This document shows positions 62,608 to 64,000 of a stretch of 64,000 bases of DNA, piece by piece. The position numbers were made by a program, and so were the translations under genes. The DNA lies in the NCBI GenBank assembly GCA_016793885.1, contig JAEUHE010000151.1, positions 1 through 64,000 on the forward strand. The letters are read 5' to 3'. The DNA comes from Verrucomicrobiales bacterium (GTDB taxonomy: Bacteria > Verrucomicrobiota > Verrucomicrobiia > Limisphaerales > UBA11320). Each line of letters begins with the position of its first letter. Position 1 is the first letter of the stretch. Under the pieces are notes generated by a model. The model was given only the letters and a program-made list of their open reading frames with translations, was not told where the DNA came from and ran no database searches.

Positions 62608-64000
62608 CTAACGCATGTCCAACTCGCGGACCAGAAAGGCCCACTTGTCGGCGCTCTCCTCAATGAGTTTGGTTGTGGGCTTGCCCGCTCCGTGCCCGGC
62701 TTTCATCTCCACCCGGATCATCACCGGGTTGCTGCCTCGGTGGCATTCCTGCAGGCGGGCGGCGAATTTGAAGCTGTGCGCTGGAACGACGCGATCGTCG
62801 TGGTCGGCGGTGGTGATGAGAGTGGATGGATAGCGCGTTCCGGCCTTGAGGTTATGATACGGCGAGTAGCGGTAGAGAGCTTGGAATTCATCCTGTTTAT
62901 CCGATGAGCCGTAGTCGGAGGTCCAAGCCCAACCGATCGTGAACTTCTGAAACCGCAACATGTCGAGTACTCCGACGGCGGGCAGCGCCGCCGCGAAGAG
63001 GTCGGGACGTTGGGTCATGCAGGCGCCCACCAGCAGGCCCCCGTTGCTGCCTCCGGCGATGGCCAGCTTCTTCGAGGAGGTGTAGCGGTTGGCGATCAGC
63101 CATTCGGCGGCCGAGATAAAATCATCGAACACATTCTGCTTCTTGAGCTTGGTCCCGGCCTGATGCCATTCCTCTCCGTATTCGCCGCCGCCTCGAAGAT
63201 TGGGCATGGCGTAGACGCCCCCGCGTTCCATCCATACCAGAAGACTGACGGAGAAGCTGGGGGTGAGGCTGATGTTGAAGCCCCCATACCCGTATAAGTA
63301 GGTGGGGTTGTTGCCGTCCAGCTTGAGGCCTCTCTTGTGGGTTATGAACATGGGGATCCGTGTGCCGTCCTTGCTGGAGTAAAACACCTGCTTGGTCTCG
63401 TAGTCGGCCGGATCAAAATCTACCTTGGGCTGTCGGAACACCGTGCTCTGACCGGTGCGGAGGTCGTGTCGATAGATCACCCCGGGCACGGTAAAGCTGG
63501 TGAAGGAGAAAAAGGTTTCCGTGTCATTGCGCTCGCCTCCGAAGCCTGAGGCACTGCCGATGCCGGGCAACTCCAGGGTGCGGATGGGTGCCCCCTGTAG
63601 GGAGAAGACGTTGACCTGGCTTTGGGCATCCTTGAGGTAGCTGCAGACAAACTGATTGTTCAGGACACTTACCGACTGCAGGGTCTCGGCAGCTTGAGGA
63701 ATCACCTCGATCCAGCGACTGCGCTGGGGTTGGGTGGTGTCGATGGCGATCAGGCGGCCGCGCGGGGCGTTCAGATCGGTCAAAAACCAAAACACGGGTC
63801 CATCGTTCTCAACGAAGTTATAGGAGGCATCAAAGTCGTTGAGCAGTTCCACCACCTGGCTGTCGGGCTTGGACAAATCCAGATAGAACACGCGGTTTTT
63901 CGGATTAGTTCCTTGCCAGACGCTGATGATGAGGTAGTTGCCGTCGTCCGTCACCGAGCCGCCAAATCCCCACTCCTTTTGATCCGGTCGATGGTAGATC
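62608..64000 (-). CDS. Prolyl oligopeptidase family serine peptidase, 5' end outside window
   Basis: The frame runs off the end of the window; the GTG at 63954 is not the start, because the translation upstream of it continues as family sequence (YHRPDQKEWGFGGSVTDDGN). 464 codons including the stop are visible, covering the end of the propeller (NRVFYLDLSKPDSQ) and the whole catalytic domain: LYGYGGFNISLTPSFS, nucleophile Ser in AIAGGSNGGLLVGACM, Asp in TTADHDDRVVPAHSFKFA and His in EMKAGHGAGKPTTK. It cleaves after proline in short peptides. The HAD gene follows by 24 bases. Confidence 0.95.
   Translation of the reverse strand, partial: IYHRPDQKEWGFGGSVTDDGNYLIISVWQGTNPKNRVFYLDLSKPDSQVVELLNDFDASYNFVENDGPVFWFLTDLNAPRGRLIAIDTTQPQRSRWIEVIPQAAETLQSVSVLNNQFVCSYLKDAQSQVNVFSLQGAPIRTLELPGIGSASGFGGERNDTETFFSFTSFTVPGVIYRHDLRTGQSTVFRQPKVDFDPADYETKQVFYSSKDGTRIPMFITHKRGLKLDGNNPTYLYGYGGFNISLTPSFSVSLLVWMERGGVYAMPNLRGGGEYGEEWHQAGTKLKKQNVFDDFISAAEWLIANRYTSSKKLAIAGGSNGGLLVGACMTQRPDLFAAALPAVGVLDMLRFQKFTIGWAWTSDYGSSDKQDEFQALYRYSPYHNLKAGTRYPSTLITTADHDDRVVPAHSFKFAARLQECHRGSNPVMIRVEMKAGHGAGKPTTKLIEESADKWAFLVRELDMR

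Overview
The window looks like chromosomal DNA of a Verrucomicrobiota bacterium, probably of the Pedosphaera/Limisphaerales type. I infer this from the GC-rich coding sequence, a four-gene DUF1501 / pre-peptidase / DUF1549-DUF1553 / cytochrome-WD40 cluster of the kind typical of Planctomycetes and Verrucomicrobia, DUF4832, DUF3500 and ThuA proteins, and very large secreted multidomain proteins. No plasmid, phage, rRNA or CRISPR signature was seen. One tRNA gene (Lys, anticodon CTT) is present.

Layout. 1-14.7 kb: heptamer repeats, two secreted beta-helix proteins separated by two copies of a palindromic intergenic element, a 1852-residue propeller/PAS hybrid histidine kinase, an ankyrin membrane protein, a delta-60-repeat secreted protein and a YcxB-like membrane protein. 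14.7-18.3 kb: a duplicated 105-107 bp repeat with a palindromic core, the tRNA, a gene remnant, then a minus-strand run of bcp peroxiredoxin, a 58-residue CPXCG protein and UxaA-type altronate dehydratase. 18.3-29.1 kb: a secreted multidomain esterase, a translationally coupled VWA membrane protein and clan-CD-like peptidase, an ABC exporter, an NtrC-type response regulator and an orphan lipoprotein. 29.1-37.0 kb: the PSD-type operon, read DUF1501 > pre-peptidase > DUF1549/1553 > cytochrome-WD40. 37-47 kb: ligA, a VanZ-like protein, a secreted protein of unknown function next to pdxJ, a half-size TauE/SafE protein, lnt, ThuA and DUF4832 proteins. 47.2-56.7 kb: a long minus-strand run (unknown secreted protein, Nramp-like transporter, ErpA, DUF3500, RlmD-like methyltransferase, membrane TPR protein, sulfatase homologue). 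56.8-61.2 kb: phosphatidylserine decarboxylase, ClC channel and a putative Na+/H+ antiporter. 61.2-64 kb: a MITE-like inverted-repeat element, a HAD protein and a prolyl oligopeptidase cut by the window end.

Themes. Much of the coding capacity is exported: beta-helices, PA14/Ig/chitobiase-C modules, PPC domains, WD40 and cytochromes. Four unrelated secreted proteins end in the same kind of roughly 70-residue tail finishing in F-Y-R or F-Y-Y-R. The most unusual items are a sulfatase homologue that has lost its formylglycine cysteine and is coupled by an ATGA overlap to a membrane/TPR protein, the GTGA-coupled VWA and clan-CD-like pair, an Nramp-type transporter without the DPGN and MPH motifs, and several apparently undescribed small repeat families.
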